Assembly: GCF_015351595.1 (NCBI RefSeq)
Contig: NZ_JADKPT010000001.1
Location: forward strand, 496,001 to 560,000
Origin: Flavobacterium sp. LC2016-12
GTDB lineage: Bacteria; Bacteroidota; Bacteroidia; Flavobacteriales; Flavobacteriaceae
Reading direction: 5' to 3'
Length of the DNA stretch: 64,000 nt
Below the pieces are notes generated by a model, which ran no database searches, was not told the origin of the DNA, and worked only from the letters and a program-made list of their open reading frames with translations. Positions 22,065-30,234 of this stretch are shown piece by piece; positions within the stretch are counted from its first letter, which is position 1; each line of letters starts with the position of its first letter. The position numbers and the translations under genes were made by a program.

Positions 22065-22781
22065 ATGGAAAATAATAACAAAAGAATACTTTTAGTAGAA
22101 GATGACCTTAATTTTGGGGCAGTTCTTAAAGATTATCTAATGTTAAATGACTTTGAAGTTACTTTAGCTAAAAACGGTATGGAAGGTTTCGAAAAATTCA
22201 AGAAAGATGTATATGATTTATGCATTCTTGATGTAATGATGCCTTATAAAGATGGTTATACTTTAGCCAAAGAAATTAGAGAAAAGAATAGCGAAGTGCC
22301 TATTATCTTCTTAACTGCAAAATCTATGAAAGAGGATGTATTAAAAGGATATAAAGCAGGGGCTGACGATTATTTGAATAAACCTTTTGATTCAGAAGTT
22401 TTATTGATGAAAATCAAAGCTATTATTCAGAGAAAATCTGCTGATACAAAAGCAGAACAGGTTCAGTTTGAGTTTAATATTGGTAAATTCCACTTAAATT
22501 CTAAACTTAGATTTTTGACTTTCGAAAACGAAGAGCCAATAAAACTATCTCCAAAAGAGAATGAATTACTTAAAATGTTAATTCTTCACGAAAATGATTT
22601 AATGCCAAGAGAATTAGCATTGACAAAAATTTGGAGAGATGACAACTACTTTACTTCAAGAAGTATGGATGTTTACATTGCTAAACTTAGAAAATATCTA
22701 AAAGCTGACGAAGATGTTGAGATTCTTAACATTCACGGAGAAGGTTTCAGATTAGTTGTTAAAAGCAAAGTAACTGAATAA
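22065..22781 (+). CDS. OmpR-family response regulator
   Basis: A 238-residue DNA-binding regulator paired with the kinase directly upstream (3-bp gap). The receiver domain has acidic pocket EDD, phospho-acceptor Asp56 in CILDVMMP, a T/S switch in FLTAKS and Lys in NKPFDSE. The C-terminal winged helix (about 130-235) has SPKENELLKMLILHEN and RSMDVYIAKLRKYL. It is of the RprY type by layout; target genes are not visible. Confidence 0.95.
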   Translation: MENNNKRILLVEDDLNFGAVLKDYLMLNDFEVTLAKNGMEGFEKFKKDVYDLCILDVMMPYKDGYTLAKEIREKNSEVPIIFLTAKSMKEDVLKGYKAGADDYLNKPFDSEVLLMKIKAIIQRKSADTKAEQVQFEFNIGKFHLNSKLRFLTFENEEPIKLSPKENELLKMLILHENDLMPRELALTKIWRDDNYFTSRSMDVYIAKLRKYLKADEDVEILNIHGEGFRLVVKSKVTE

Positions 22782-22810
22782 CAAAATTCACCAAACAAAA
22801 AAAATAGTAA

Positions 22811-22837
22811 AGCTCTGAGAAATCAGGGCTTTTTTTT
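22811..22837 (+). terminator. Intrinsic terminator after the two-component operon
   Basis: Stem 22811-22818/22823-22830 (AGCTCTGA/TCAGGGCT) has a GAAA loop and is followed by a T run. Confidence 0.88.
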
Positions 22838-22946
22838 ATGCCTTTATTTTTATAATTTAAATTACTCATTGTTAGTTGAATAGGCTCATTTTTGTTCATG
22901 AGTTTTGTTAATGAAAATATTTTTACATGAATTTTCTTAAAATAAA

Positions 22947-22979
22947 TTTGGAAAATCAAAAAACAATTATGAATATTTG
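22947..22979 (+). promoter_or_regulatory. Candidate promoter before the 27-codon ORF
   Basis: TTTG at 22947-22950 and AATATTTG at 22972-22979 (one mismatch to TAnnTTTG) are 21 bp apart. Transcription would begin near 22985 and read through the short ORF to the terminator. Confidence 0.45.
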
Positions 22980-23018
22980 CAGACGAAAAAAATAATAACC
23001 CTAATAAAACGAAGAGAA

Positions 23019-23102
23019 ATGTTTGTACTTACATCAACATCACAAAGCTTCACACCAAACGGATTTGGTGCAGCGCTTCTTCGTGGCTTATTTCAATCTT
23101 AG
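23019..23102 (+). CDS. Candidate 27-residue leader or micro-protein
   Basis: ATG to TAG encodes MFVLTSTSQSFTPNGFGAAL followed by LRGLFQS. The stretch is clearly richer in G+C than the DNA around it and contains a perfect 7-bp hairpin with a CGGA loop (23053-23059/23064-23070). It lies between a promoter-like pair and a terminator. It may be a leader peptide controlling rtcB-prfH, a free-standing micro-protein, or a structured RNA in which the ORF is accidental. I do not recognise the peptide. Confidence 0.35.
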   Translation: MFVLTSTSQSFTPNGFGAALLRGLFQS

Positions 23103-23122
23103 AAATTCATTTTTAGATATAT

Positions 23123-23158
23123 AAAAAGCCCGAAGACATTTAGTTTCGGGCTTTTTTT
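23123..23158 (+). terminator. Intrinsic terminator (possible attenuator) upstream of rtcB
   Basis: Arms 23123-23134 and 23145-23156 (12 bp, core AGCCCGAA/TTCGGGCT) have a 10-nt loop and a T tail. It lies 145 bp before the rtcB ATG on the same strand. Confidence 0.88.
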
Positions 23159-23304
23159 ATTCTAGACACTTCAAATTTTCCCGAATAATATTTTCATTAT
23201 TTATCCGAAAGGATAAAAGAAGGTACGCTTATGTTTTGTTCGAACTTTTCAGTTTTGACTAGCATCGGTTTGCAAAAAAAAACAATAAGAATAATTAAAA
23301 ATTT

Positions 23305-24696
23305 ATGGGAAATAAATTATCCGGAAAAGACCTGATTAAATTGGGCTTTCCGAAAAACAATTCGATAAACATCGCCTTAGGGCAAATTAACAGATACAGA
23401 AAAAGAGAAAAAAAAGAATCCATTCTAACAGAGGCCAAAGAGGTTTTGCTTCGTCCCGAAAAGTTCGAAGGTCACGGAACCTGGGGGAAAGTCGCCGAAG
23501 GTTTGATAAATCCGGTTCAGGTCAGAATGCACCAGCTGAAAACAACTCGTGCTCCCTTTACCATTTTTGGTGAAAATGAAATTGATCAACAAGCTAAATT
23601 TCAGTTGTATGATTCTTTAAAATTACCAATTTCAGTGGCAGGAGCTTTAATGCCAGATGCACATTCAGGTTATGGATTGCCAATTGGCGGAGTTTTGGCT
23701 ACGGACAATGCTGTAATTCCGTATGGCGTTGGAGTAGACATCGGGTGTCGAATGAGTCTTTCGATTTTTGATTTGCCAGCCTCGTATTTCAAGGGAAAAG
23801 AACATCAATTAGAAGCAATTTTAAAAGACAATACCAAGTTTGGAATGAATGAAGTTCATGCTTCAAGAGTAGATCATGAAGTGTTTTACAAAAGTGAATT
23901 TCAGGATATTCCGTTGTTAAAGAATCTTTTACCAAAAGCGTACAAACAATTAGGAAGTTCCGGCGGAGGAAACCATTTTGTAGAATTTGGAATTGCAAAA
24001 ATTGATAATCCTGAAAATGAATGGAAGTTAGGTGTAGGAGAATATTTTGCTGTTCTGTCGCATAGCGGATCACGAGGTTTGGGTGCAAATATTGCGAAAC
24101 ATTATACCTATTTGGCAACAAAACAATGTCCCTTACCAAAAAATGTGCAGCATTTGGCATGGCTTGATTTGAACACACATGACGGTCAGGAATATTGGTT
24201 AGCAATGAATTTGGCTGGAGAATATGCAAAAGCCTGTCACGATGATATTCACAGGAGAATAGCCAAAGCGATTGGTAAAAGAGTAGTTGTAACGATTGAA
24301 AATCATCACAATTTTGCATGGAAAGAAATCGTCAATGGTCAGGAATGCATTGTACACAGAAAAGGAGCAACCCCTGCTGCAGAAGGTCAATTGGGGATTA
24401 TTCCAGGTTCGATGACCGCTCCAGGTTACATTGTGAAAGGAAAAGGTAATGCTGAAAGTTTAAATTCGGCTTCGCATGGAGCAGGTCGTTTGTTTTCGAG
24501 AGCGAAATGTAAAAGCACTTTTACGCAAAGCGAAATCAAAAAGGTTTTGATAGCCAATGATGTAACCTTGATTGGAGGAAATATTGATGAAGCTCCCATG
24601 GCTTATAAAGACATTACAAAAGTGATGGGAAATCAAACAGATTTGGTTGAAGTTTTAGGAACTTTTACTCCAAAGATTGTTAGAATGGACCGATAA
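23305..24696 (+). CDS. rtcB: RNA ligase RtcB family protein (RtcB2 type, linked to PrfH)
   Basis: RtcB joins 2',3'-cyclic phosphate and 5'-OH RNA ends using GTP and Mn2+. The 463-residue protein carries the active-site set in order: PDAHSGYGLPIGGV, VGVDIGCRMS (metal Cys), GGGNHFVEFG, SHSGSRGLG, NHHNFAW, HRKGATPA and SHGAGR. It starts 13 bp before the prfH GTG. RtcB paralogues next to prfH (RtcB2) have been described as repairing ribosomal RNA cleaved in the decoding centre, and the context here supports that role rather than tRNA splicing. A short transcription unit with terminator lies upstream and may control it. Confidence 0.95.
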   Translation: MGNKLSGKDLIKLGFPKNNSINIALGQINRYRKREKKESILTEAKEVLLRPEKFEGHGTWGKVAEGLINPVQVRMHQLKTTRAPFTIFGENEIDQQAKFQLYDSLKLPISVAGALMPDAHSGYGLPIGGVLATDNAVIPYGVGVDIGCRMSLSIFDLPASYFKGKEHQLEAILKDNTKFGMNEVHASRVDHEVFYKSEFQDIPLLKNLLPKAYKQLGSSGGGNHFVEFGIAKIDNPENEWKLGVGEYFAVLSHSGSRGLGANIAKHYTYLATKQCPLPKNVQHLAWLDLNTHDGQEYWLAMNLAGEYAKACHDDIHRRIAKAIGKRVVVTIENHHNFAWKEIVNGQECIVHRKGATPAAEGQLGIIPGSMTAPGYIVKGKGNAESLNSASHGAGRLFSRAKCKSTFTQSEIKKVLIANDVTLIGGNIDEAPMAYKDITKVMGNQTDLVEVLGTFTPKIVRMDR

Positions 24697-24709
24697 AAAG
24701 AGATTTAAA

Positions 24710-25399
24710 GTGGAAAAAATAATTCAGATAACAGCAGGTCGCGGACCTGCAGAATGCACTTGGGTTGTTGCCCAAGTACTTAAAAAAGTTCTAGAAGAAT
24801 CACAGGAATGGCAGTTAGAAACTGTTTTATTGCAAAGAGAAGCGGGGCAGGAAAATGGGACTATTGAAACTGCTTCGCTTGCTGTAAAAGGAAAAAATGC
24901 AAGTCAATTTGTAAATTCCTGGATAGGGACGATTCAATGGATTGGACAAAGTCAGTTTAGAAAAATGCACAAACGCAAAAACTGGTTTATTGGAATTTTT
25001 GAAATTGAGCCACAGAAAGGTGTATTAGTTTCGGAAAATGATATTCAATACCAGGCAATGCGAAGTTCTGGCGCAGGCGGACAACATGTAAATAAAGTCA
25101 GTTCAGCAATAAGAGCAACTCATATTCCAACAGGGATCGCTGTAGTTTCGATGGACAGCCGATCACAGCACCAAAACAAAAAACTGGCAACAGAAAGATT
25201 ATTAAAAAAATTAGAAGACGAAACTTTGCAACAACTTAAGAATCATGTTGGAAAACAATGGGAGAACCAACTTAATATTGAGCGAGGAAATCCTGTTAGA
25301 GTTTTTACCGGAAGCGATTTCAAAAAGAATAAAGAGCAGAAAAGTTACAAGGGAACTCGTCAGAAATTAAAACAAGATTTTAGAAATGAAAACAATTGA
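24710..25399 (+). CDS. prfH: Peptide chain release factor-like protein PrfH
   Basis: A release-factor-like hydrolase that frees nascent chains from damaged ribosomes. I choose the GTG at 24710 (MEKIIQITAGRGPAECTW) because PrfH proteins start just before this segment; the frame is open further up to a TTG at 24677, inside rtcB. The protein is 229 residues and has the peptidyl-tRNA hydrolysis motif GGQ at 123-125 in RSSGAGGQHVNK, but no codon-recognition domain of RF1/RF2. It follows rtcB by 13 bp and overlaps the TPR gene by 14 bp, so the three are probably translationally coupled. Confidence 0.95.
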   Translation: MEKIIQITAGRGPAECTWVVAQVLKKVLEESQEWQLETVLLQREAGQENGTIETASLAVKGKNASQFVNSWIGTIQWIGQSQFRKMHKRKNWFIGIFEIEPQKGVLVSENDIQYQAMRSSGAGGQHVNKVSSAIRATHIPTGIAVVSMDSRSQHQNKKLATERLLKKLEDETLQQLKNHVGKQWENQLNIERGNPVRVFTGSDFKKNKEQKSYKGTRQKLKQDFRNENN

Positions 25400-25922
25400 T
25401 AAATACCTTTTTCAGGCCCTGGATAATTATCCGTATTGGCTTGAAGGAACGATTGAATCTTTAGATTATGCTTTTTCTTATAATGATAAAAACACAATGG
25501 TTTTGTGTTTATACGGAAGAATTCAGGCGGAGCAATTATGGAATTATGAAGAAGCAAAAAACTATTTTCAGGAAGCCTTAGCTATTAATATTCATGCCCT
25601 TGAAGTATATCCGCATTATTTGCAAACTTTAATTTTGAATGAAGATTATGAAGAAGCGCAAAAGCTGATTGATTTTGCTTTGACAATAAAAGGAATCAAT
25701 AAATCTGATATTTTTGTTAAGAAAGCTATTCTTTATGAAGCACAACATCAATTTAAACACGCACTTGAGGAAATCAAAAATGCTAAACTTTGCAATTTGC
25801 AATTTGCTTTTGATTCTGATATTACTGAAGTAGAGAAAAGAATCAAAGGTAAAATGGAGTTGATGAAAAAGAAAAAGAAGCCTAATAAATCAAAAAAGGA
25901 TTCAAAAAAGAAATCAAAATAA
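25386..25922 (+). CDS. TPR-like protein with lysine-rich tail, in the rtcB-prfH operon
   Basis: A 178-residue soluble protein of TPR-like helix pairs (YEEAKNYFQEALAINIHALEVY in two pieces, then EDYEEAQKLIDFALTIKG, then HQFKHALEEIKNAK). It ends in about 25 residues that are mostly lysine and serine (MKKKKKPNKSKKDSKKK). No enzyme motif is visible. Because it overlaps prfH by 14 bp, a part in the same RNA-repair/ribosome-rescue response is plausible, and the basic tail could contact RNA or ribosomes; both points are inference. A terminator follows directly. Confidence 0.8.
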   Translation: MKTIDKYLFQALDNYPYWLEGTIESLDYAFSYNDKNTMVLCLYGRIQAEQLWNYEEAKNYFQEALAINIHALEVYPHYLQTLILNEDYEEAQKLIDFALTIKGINKSDIFVKKAILYEAQHQFKHALEEIKNAKLCNLQFAFDSDITEVEKRIKGKMELMKKKKKPNKSKKDSKKKSK

Positions 25923-25934
25923 TTTTAGTAGAAA

Positions 25935-25972
25935 AAAACGATGCCAGTCAAATTTGAATGGCATCGTTTTTT
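25935..25972. terminator. Intrinsic terminator after the rtcB-prfH operon
   Basis: Arms near 25935-25945 and 25959-25969 (ACGATGCCA/TGGCATCGT) have A-rich and T-rich flanks on the two sides. It can therefore serve the plus operon and, more weakly, the convergent thioesterase gene. Confidence 0.85.
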
Positions 25973-26058
25973 CTTTTTTCAACAGAAATTTTAATAACTC
26001 TCGAGAGTTAAAAATCAGTGACAATCTGTTTGATCCGTTTAATCAGTGGGCTATATAA

Positions 26059-26805
26059 TTATTTCCAATGCAATTCTAAAGCAAAACACGTTTTTTCGTT
26101 TTTGGTTATACTGAATGTTGCAGTAGTAGTATCATCATCTTCACTTTCATGAATTACGACATTATCTTTTAATGAAAGCTCCTTCATGAAATTCATTTCG
26201 AAACTTTTAACTTCTTGTTTCATAATTCTTTTTGGATCAACGTGATCAAGACACCATTCTAAATATTTCACATTGTTAACGTGATTTACAATGTCTAAAT
26301 CAGATAGATAAACTGTTTTTTCGAAAACTGCTTCTTTTTCATGATTGATATTGATTTTAGAAAAACCTTCAGAAGTAGCTCTGTTCTCAGGGAATAATTC
26401 AAAATGTTCATAGGGCAAAGCCAAAGCTTCAGGACGTCGTAATTGGGTGTTAAAAACGGCCCAGTATGTTTCGCAGCCAACAATTTTATTTCCGTTTACA
26501 TACATTTCTAATGCACGTACAGAACGTGAGTTTTCCAGACTATTAATCCATGTTTTCACAGTTATAACATCCTGCCATTTTGGTAATTCTGAAATCTCAA
26601 CTCTCATTCGGCTTAAAACCCAAGCCTGATGAAATTCCTGCATATCAAAGAAACTGATTCCTCCAACTTCAGAATGTGCAGCTGCGGTTAATTGTAAAAT
26701 ATTACACAAATCAGTGTATTTTAAATAACCGTTTGGCGTGCATTGTGTAAAATTGACTTCCCAGTCTTTGCTTAAAACTGATGTGAAATTGGGAGATATT
26801 GGCAT
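26059..26805 (-). CDS. Acyl-ACP thioesterase (FatA-like)
   Basis: Releases fatty acids from acyl carrier protein. The 248 residues form two hot-dog domains. The N-terminal one has TDLCNILQLTAAAHSE and WVLSRMRVEI; the C-terminal one has the LSDLDIVNHVNNVKYLEW segment, where Asp/Asn-His are the catalytic region of plant-type FatA/FatB enzymes. It is the last gene of a minus-strand run and lies 57 bp downstream of miaA. Confidence 0.9.
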   Translation of the reverse strand: MPISPNFTSVLSKDWEVNFTQCTPNGYLKYTDLCNILQLTAAAHSEVGGISFFDMQEFHQAWVLSRMRVEISELPKWQDVITVKTWINSLENSRSVRALEMYVNGNKIVGCETYWAVFNTQLRRPEALALPYEHFELFPENRATSEGFSKININHEKEAVFEKTVYLSDLDIVNHVNNVKYLEWCLDHVDPKRIMKQEVKSFEMNFMKELSLKDNVVIHESEDDDTTTATFSITKNEKTCFALELHWK

Positions 26806-26862
26806 TGTTTATTTTAGATTTTTATTTAGAATATAGAAAATAGAATAAAGAAAATAGATTTC

Positions 26863-27783
26863 TTACTTAACAAGATTTTCTATGTGCTTTATAATTTCAT
26901 TTCTGTCTTTTGCATAATCAAACCATTTTGTATTTTCATTTCGTTTGAACCATGTTAGTTGTCTTTTAGAAAATCGTCTGGTATTTTTCTTGATTTCTTC
27001 GATGGCAAATGGCAATGAAAATTCTCCGTCAAAATAACTAAATAATTCTCTATAACCGACCGTTTGCAGCGCATTTAACGCTTTATTAGGATACAAAGCT
27101 TTTGCTTCTTCTAATAGGCCTTCATTCATCATAATATCAACGCGCTGGTTGATACGATCATAAATTACTTTTCTGTCTGCTTCTAAGCCAATTAAAATAG
27201 GGGTGAAATTTCGATTGTTTTTCTTTTGATTTAAAAAAGAAGAATATGGTTTTTGAGTTCCGATGCAAACTTCCACAAAACGCATCATCCTTTGTGGATT
27301 TTGAAGTGTTTGTGGATTTTCTAAAGTTATTTTTTGAAAATAGTCTGGATCTAAATTCTGTAATTGTTCTTGTAAGTAATTAATTCCAAGTTTTTCATAG
27401 TTTGAGTTCACTTCAGAACGAACTTCTGGATTAATTTCGGGGAATTCATCAAAACCTTTTAAAATAGCATCTACATATAATCCTGAACCACCAATTAAAA
27501 TGGCAAAATCATCCTTCTGAAATAATTCTCCTAATTTTAAAAGTGCTTCTTTTTCGTAATCACCAACGGTGTAATTTTCGAAAATGGACTTGTTTTGAAT
27601 GAAATGATGCTTAGCCGAATTTAACTCTTCCTGATTTGGAACTGCTGTTCCGATCGTCATTTCTTTAAAAAATTGTCGGCTGTCGCAGGATATTATTTCG
27701 CAATTGAAATGTTGTGCCAAAGCAATGCTTAAGGCTGTTTTGCCTATAGCTGTTGGTCCGACAATGGTAATTAAATATTTCAT
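26863..27783 (-). CDS. miaA: tRNA dimethylallyltransferase
   Basis: Adds a dimethylallyl group to A37 of tRNAs that read UNN codons. The 306-residue protein has P-loop VGPTAIGKTALS, the CDSRQFFKEM and GTAVPNQEE segments, a GGSGLYVDAIL motif and TRRFSKRQLTWFKR near the C-terminus, all typical of MiaA. A repeat-rich 156-bp spacer separates it from the ion-channel gene upstream on the minus strand. Confidence 0.97.
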   Translation of the reverse strand: MKYLITIVGPTAIGKTALSIALAQHFNCEIISCDSRQFFKEMTIGTAVPNQEELNSAKHHFIQNKSIFENYTVGDYEKEALLKLGELFQKDDFAILIGGSGLYVDAILKGFDEFPEINPEVRSEVNSNYEKLGINYLQEQLQNLDPDYFQKITLENPQTLQNPQRMMRFVEVCIGTQKPYSSFLNQKKNNRNFTPILIGLEADRKVIYDRINQRVDIMMNEGLLEEAKALYPNKALNALQTVGYRELFSYFDGEFSLPFAIEEIKKNTRRFSKRQLTWFKRNENTKWFDYAKDRNEIIKHIENLVK

Positions 27784-27789
27784 AGTTCT

Positions 27790-27880
27790 TTTAGCCCAGA
27801 TGGGAGTGGAAACCCCGGACTTATATTTGTTAGTTTTTTTTGGGATAAAAGAGCGACCAGCGGAAGCTCCTTTTATGCCT
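27790..27880. repeat. Interspersed repeat with hairpin (TAGCCC-type)
   Basis: The spacer between the ion-channel gene and miaA begins TAGCCCAGATGGGAGTGGAA and contains an imperfect hairpin (27842-27854/27866-27879, ATAAAAGAGC against GCTCCTTTTAT). A second element beginning TAGCCCCGATAGCAG on the other strand lies at about 60573-60652. Such elements are scattered in flavobacterial genomes, from general knowledge. Confidence 0.55.
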
Positions 27881-27939
27881 TAAAAAAACAACAAAGATAA
27901 GGAGGAGTTGTAATGTACAGCTGGAAATAGCTCCTTAAA

Positions 27940-28782
27940 TTAAATATTTGGTAATTCTGTTCCGCATTCGTAGCAATACTTTGCATTATCAAAATGGACT
28001 TGTGAATTACAATTTTTGCAAGTTTTCTTTCCGCTTACAGTATTGCTATTTTTCAGACTGTTTTTCGCGAACTCAGCAGTTACAATTCCAGTTGGGACTG
28101 CTATAATTCCATAACCCAAAATCATAACGAATGAGGCAACGAATTGGCCTAAAGGAGTTATAGGTGAAATATCTCCATAACCAACAGTTGTTAAGGTAAC
28201 TATAGTCCAATAAATGCTAACTGGTATACTTGTAAAGCCACTTTCTTTACCTTCAATCATATACATAACAGAACCAATAATTACGGTACTGATCAATACG
28301 AAATAGATAAAAACAAGAATTTTTTCTTTACTTGCTTCAATTGCCTCTCGTAATTGTACAGACTGATGTGAAATTTGAGGAATGTGCAATATTTTGAATA
28401 ATCGGAAAAAGCGTAAGGCTCTAATGACGGATAAAATACTTGCTCCTGGGAAAAATATGGAAAGATACATGGGTAATACAGCAAGTAAATCGATAATACC
28501 ATAAAAACTAAAAATATATTTTACAGGTTTTTGAATAGAGATAATACGTAAAATATACTCGATTGTAAAAAATACGGTAATAATCCATTCACAGATAATA
28601 AGTTGAGAATGGTATTTTTGATTGATTCCCTGAACGGTTTCCATCATGACCAAAAGTACACTCAGTAAAATTAATCCGAGTAAAACTAAATCGAAAAGTC
28701 TTCCTAAAACGGTATCTGTTCCGTAAAGAACTACTTTTATTTTTTCTCTAAAGCTTTCGTATTGGGATTTCATTTTTGTCAT
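27940..28782 (-). CDS. Voltage-gated potassium-type ion channel with C-terminal zinc ribbon
   Basis: A 280-residue six-helix channel. The S4 voltage-sensor-like helix has arginines every third residue (Arg121, Arg124, Arg127 in RALRFFRLFK). The pore filter is TVGYGD at 199-204, typical of potassium selectivity. After S6 comes a short tail with a zinc ribbon (CKNC at 255-258 and CYEC at 270-273), unusual for a channel of this size. The start MTKMKSQ could alternatively be the second methionine. Confidence 0.9.
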   Translation of the reverse strand: MTKMKSQYESFREKIKVVLYGTDTVLGRLFDLVLLGLILLSVLLVMMETVQGINQKYHSQLIICEWIITVFFTIEYILRIISIQKPVKYIFSFYGIIDLLAVLPMYLSIFFPGASILSVIRALRFFRLFKILHIPQISHQSVQLREAIEASKEKILVFIYFVLISTVIIGSVMYMIEGKESGFTSIPVSIYWTIVTLTTVGYGDISPITPLGQFVASFVMILGYGIIAVPTGIVTAEFAKNSLKNSNTVSGKKTCKNCNSQVHFDNAKYCYECGTELPNI

Positions 28783-28812
28783 ATTGACTAAGGTAATGAA
28801 AATTAGGGTATT

Positions 28813-30174
28813 TTAAAAATGAAGAATTTTGAGTGACTTGCTTTTGCGCATGTAATTCTGAATTATATTTTTTACATCGCGATTGTTTTGCATCGGAATT
28901 AGAATGTTTTTTAGGATTTCGATGTTGGTAATTTGATAATTCAAATCGTAAAAGGCGTAACCTTTATAAACCCCATTTTCAATTAACACAGCGCTTCGTT
29001 CGTTTACATTTCGGCCTCTGTCTATAAGAATCATGCTTTTGTTTTCAAAACTGTGCTCGGTGATGAATTGTTGAACTCTTAGGTTATACGTTTCAGGTGA
29101 TACTTCGCCAATACAGGCACCGTCACATTCTTTTATTTTATATTGAAAACACTCTTTCTTAGTTTGATATAAACCCGTTAATTTCTGGCACAAATGATAG
29201 TTAGTGGTGAATTTAAAAAGCATGTTTTTACCTTCCTGTAAAGAAGCAAATGAGGTGATTTCTTTTTTGCGACCATCAGCTTTTTGAAGTTTTAAATTCA
29301 AATAACCATTTGAATCTTTTTCTGCATATAAAGCAAATGGAAAAACGGTTTTTTTCTGTGAGCGATTGTGTCTTGGTCGATTAATTTTTACTTCTTCGCT
29401 TTCTTTTAAAAGTGCAATTAATTCGCTTCCGGTTTCGTCATAAGTTATGGTGAAAACTTCCGCTTGTATTTTTTTACTTTTTGTAGTGATTCCGGTGAAA
29501 TGTTGGTTTACCCTTTTTCTGATATTTTGACTTTTTCCTATATAAATTAAGTTTCCGCCTTCGTTATGAATGTAATAAACACCAGTTTTAGTTGGCATTT
29601 GCCCGACCAGATCTAATAATTTTGGTGCAATACCTTTTTCAACTTCCAGTTTTATGAAGTCTTTTACAATTGTTTTTTCAAGGTCTTTTTCTAAAAGCAT
29701 CTTAAACAATTTTGTCGTTGCCATGGCGTCGCCACTGGCACGATGACGATCTGCCATTGGAATTCCAAGTGCGCGAACCAATTTTCCTAAACTGTAAGAA
29801 GGCTGTTCCGGAATTAATTTTTTAGCCAATTCTACTGTACAAAGTGTCCTGGCTTCGAAATCATATCCTAAACGTCTGAATTCAGTACGTAAAATTCGGT
29901 AATCAAAAGAAGCGTTGTGTGCTACTATAATGCAATCTGATGTGATTTCGATGATTCGTTTTGCAACTTCAAAGAATTTAGGAGCAGAACGCAACATAGC
30001 ATTATTTATTCCGGTTAATTTCACCACAAAAGGCTGAATCGGAATTTCAGGATTAACAAGACTAATGAATTGGTCAACTACCTCATGGCCGTCAAATTTA
30101 TAAATGGCGATTTCGGTAATTCCTTCTTCATTAAACTGGCCTCCAGTGGTTTCTATGTCTAGTATTGCGTACAA
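28813..30174 (-). CDS. DnaQ-like exonuclease fused to GIY-YIG nuclease domain
   Basis: A 453-residue fusion. Residues 1 to about 165 are a DEDDh 3'-5' exonuclease like DNA polymerase III epsilon (AILDIETTGG, VAHNASFDYRIL, HRASGDAMAT). Residues about 190-270 are a UvrC/Cho-like GIY-YIG endonuclease (GVYYIHNEGGNLIYIGKS). The remaining part is similar to UvrC accessory sequence, with CDGACIGEVSPE. This fusion is known in other bacteria and is thought to act in DNA repair. It lies 30 bp upstream of the channel gene in the minus-strand order, without a visible terminator between them. Confidence 0.9.
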   Translation of the reverse strand: MYAILDIETTGGQFNEEGITEIAIYKFDGHEVVDQFISLVNPEIPIQPFVVKLTGINNAMLRSAPKFFEVAKRIIEITSDCIIVAHNASFDYRILRTEFRRLGYDFEARTLCTVELAKKLIPEQPSYSLGKLVRALGIPMADRHRASGDAMATTKLFKMLLEKDLEKTIVKDFIKLEVEKGIAPKLLDLVGQMPTKTGVYYIHNEGGNLIYIGKSQNIRKRVNQHFTGITTKSKKIQAEVFTITYDETGSELIALLKESEEVKINRPRHNRSQKKTVFPFALYAEKDSNGYLNLKLQKADGRKKEITSFASLQEGKNMLFKFTTNYHLCQKLTGLYQTKKECFQYKIKECDGACIGEVSPETYNLRVQQFITEHSFENKSMILIDRGRNVNERSAVLIENGVYKGYAFYDLNYQITNIEILKNILIPMQNNRDVKNIIQNYMRKSKSLKILHF

Positions 30175-30234
30175 ATCAAGTATTCAGTGTTCAGTTTTTA
30201 GTAATCAGTTTAAAATTTACAATCTAAAATCAGA

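Larger units (their letters stand above)
22838..23304. other. Non-genic stretch before rtcB
   Basis: Of the 523 bp between the response regulator and rtcB, this part holds a promoter-like pair at 22947-22979, a 27-codon ORF at 23019-23102 with an internal hairpin, a strong terminator at 23123-23158 and a GAAA-loop hairpin at 23200-23217. I see no longer coding frame. It reads as a short independent transcription unit or a leader with attenuator for the rtcB operon. Confidence 0.6.

Noticed and set aside
23789..24319. 176-residue antisense frame within rtcB
   Set aside because: It is a long shadow frame of a well-conserved gene on the other strand.
24677..24709. Upstream TTG start for prfH, adding 11 residues
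   Set aside because: The extra residues (LEWTDKKRFK) come from the rtcB 3' end read in another frame, and PrfH proteins begin at the segment starting MEKIIQIT.
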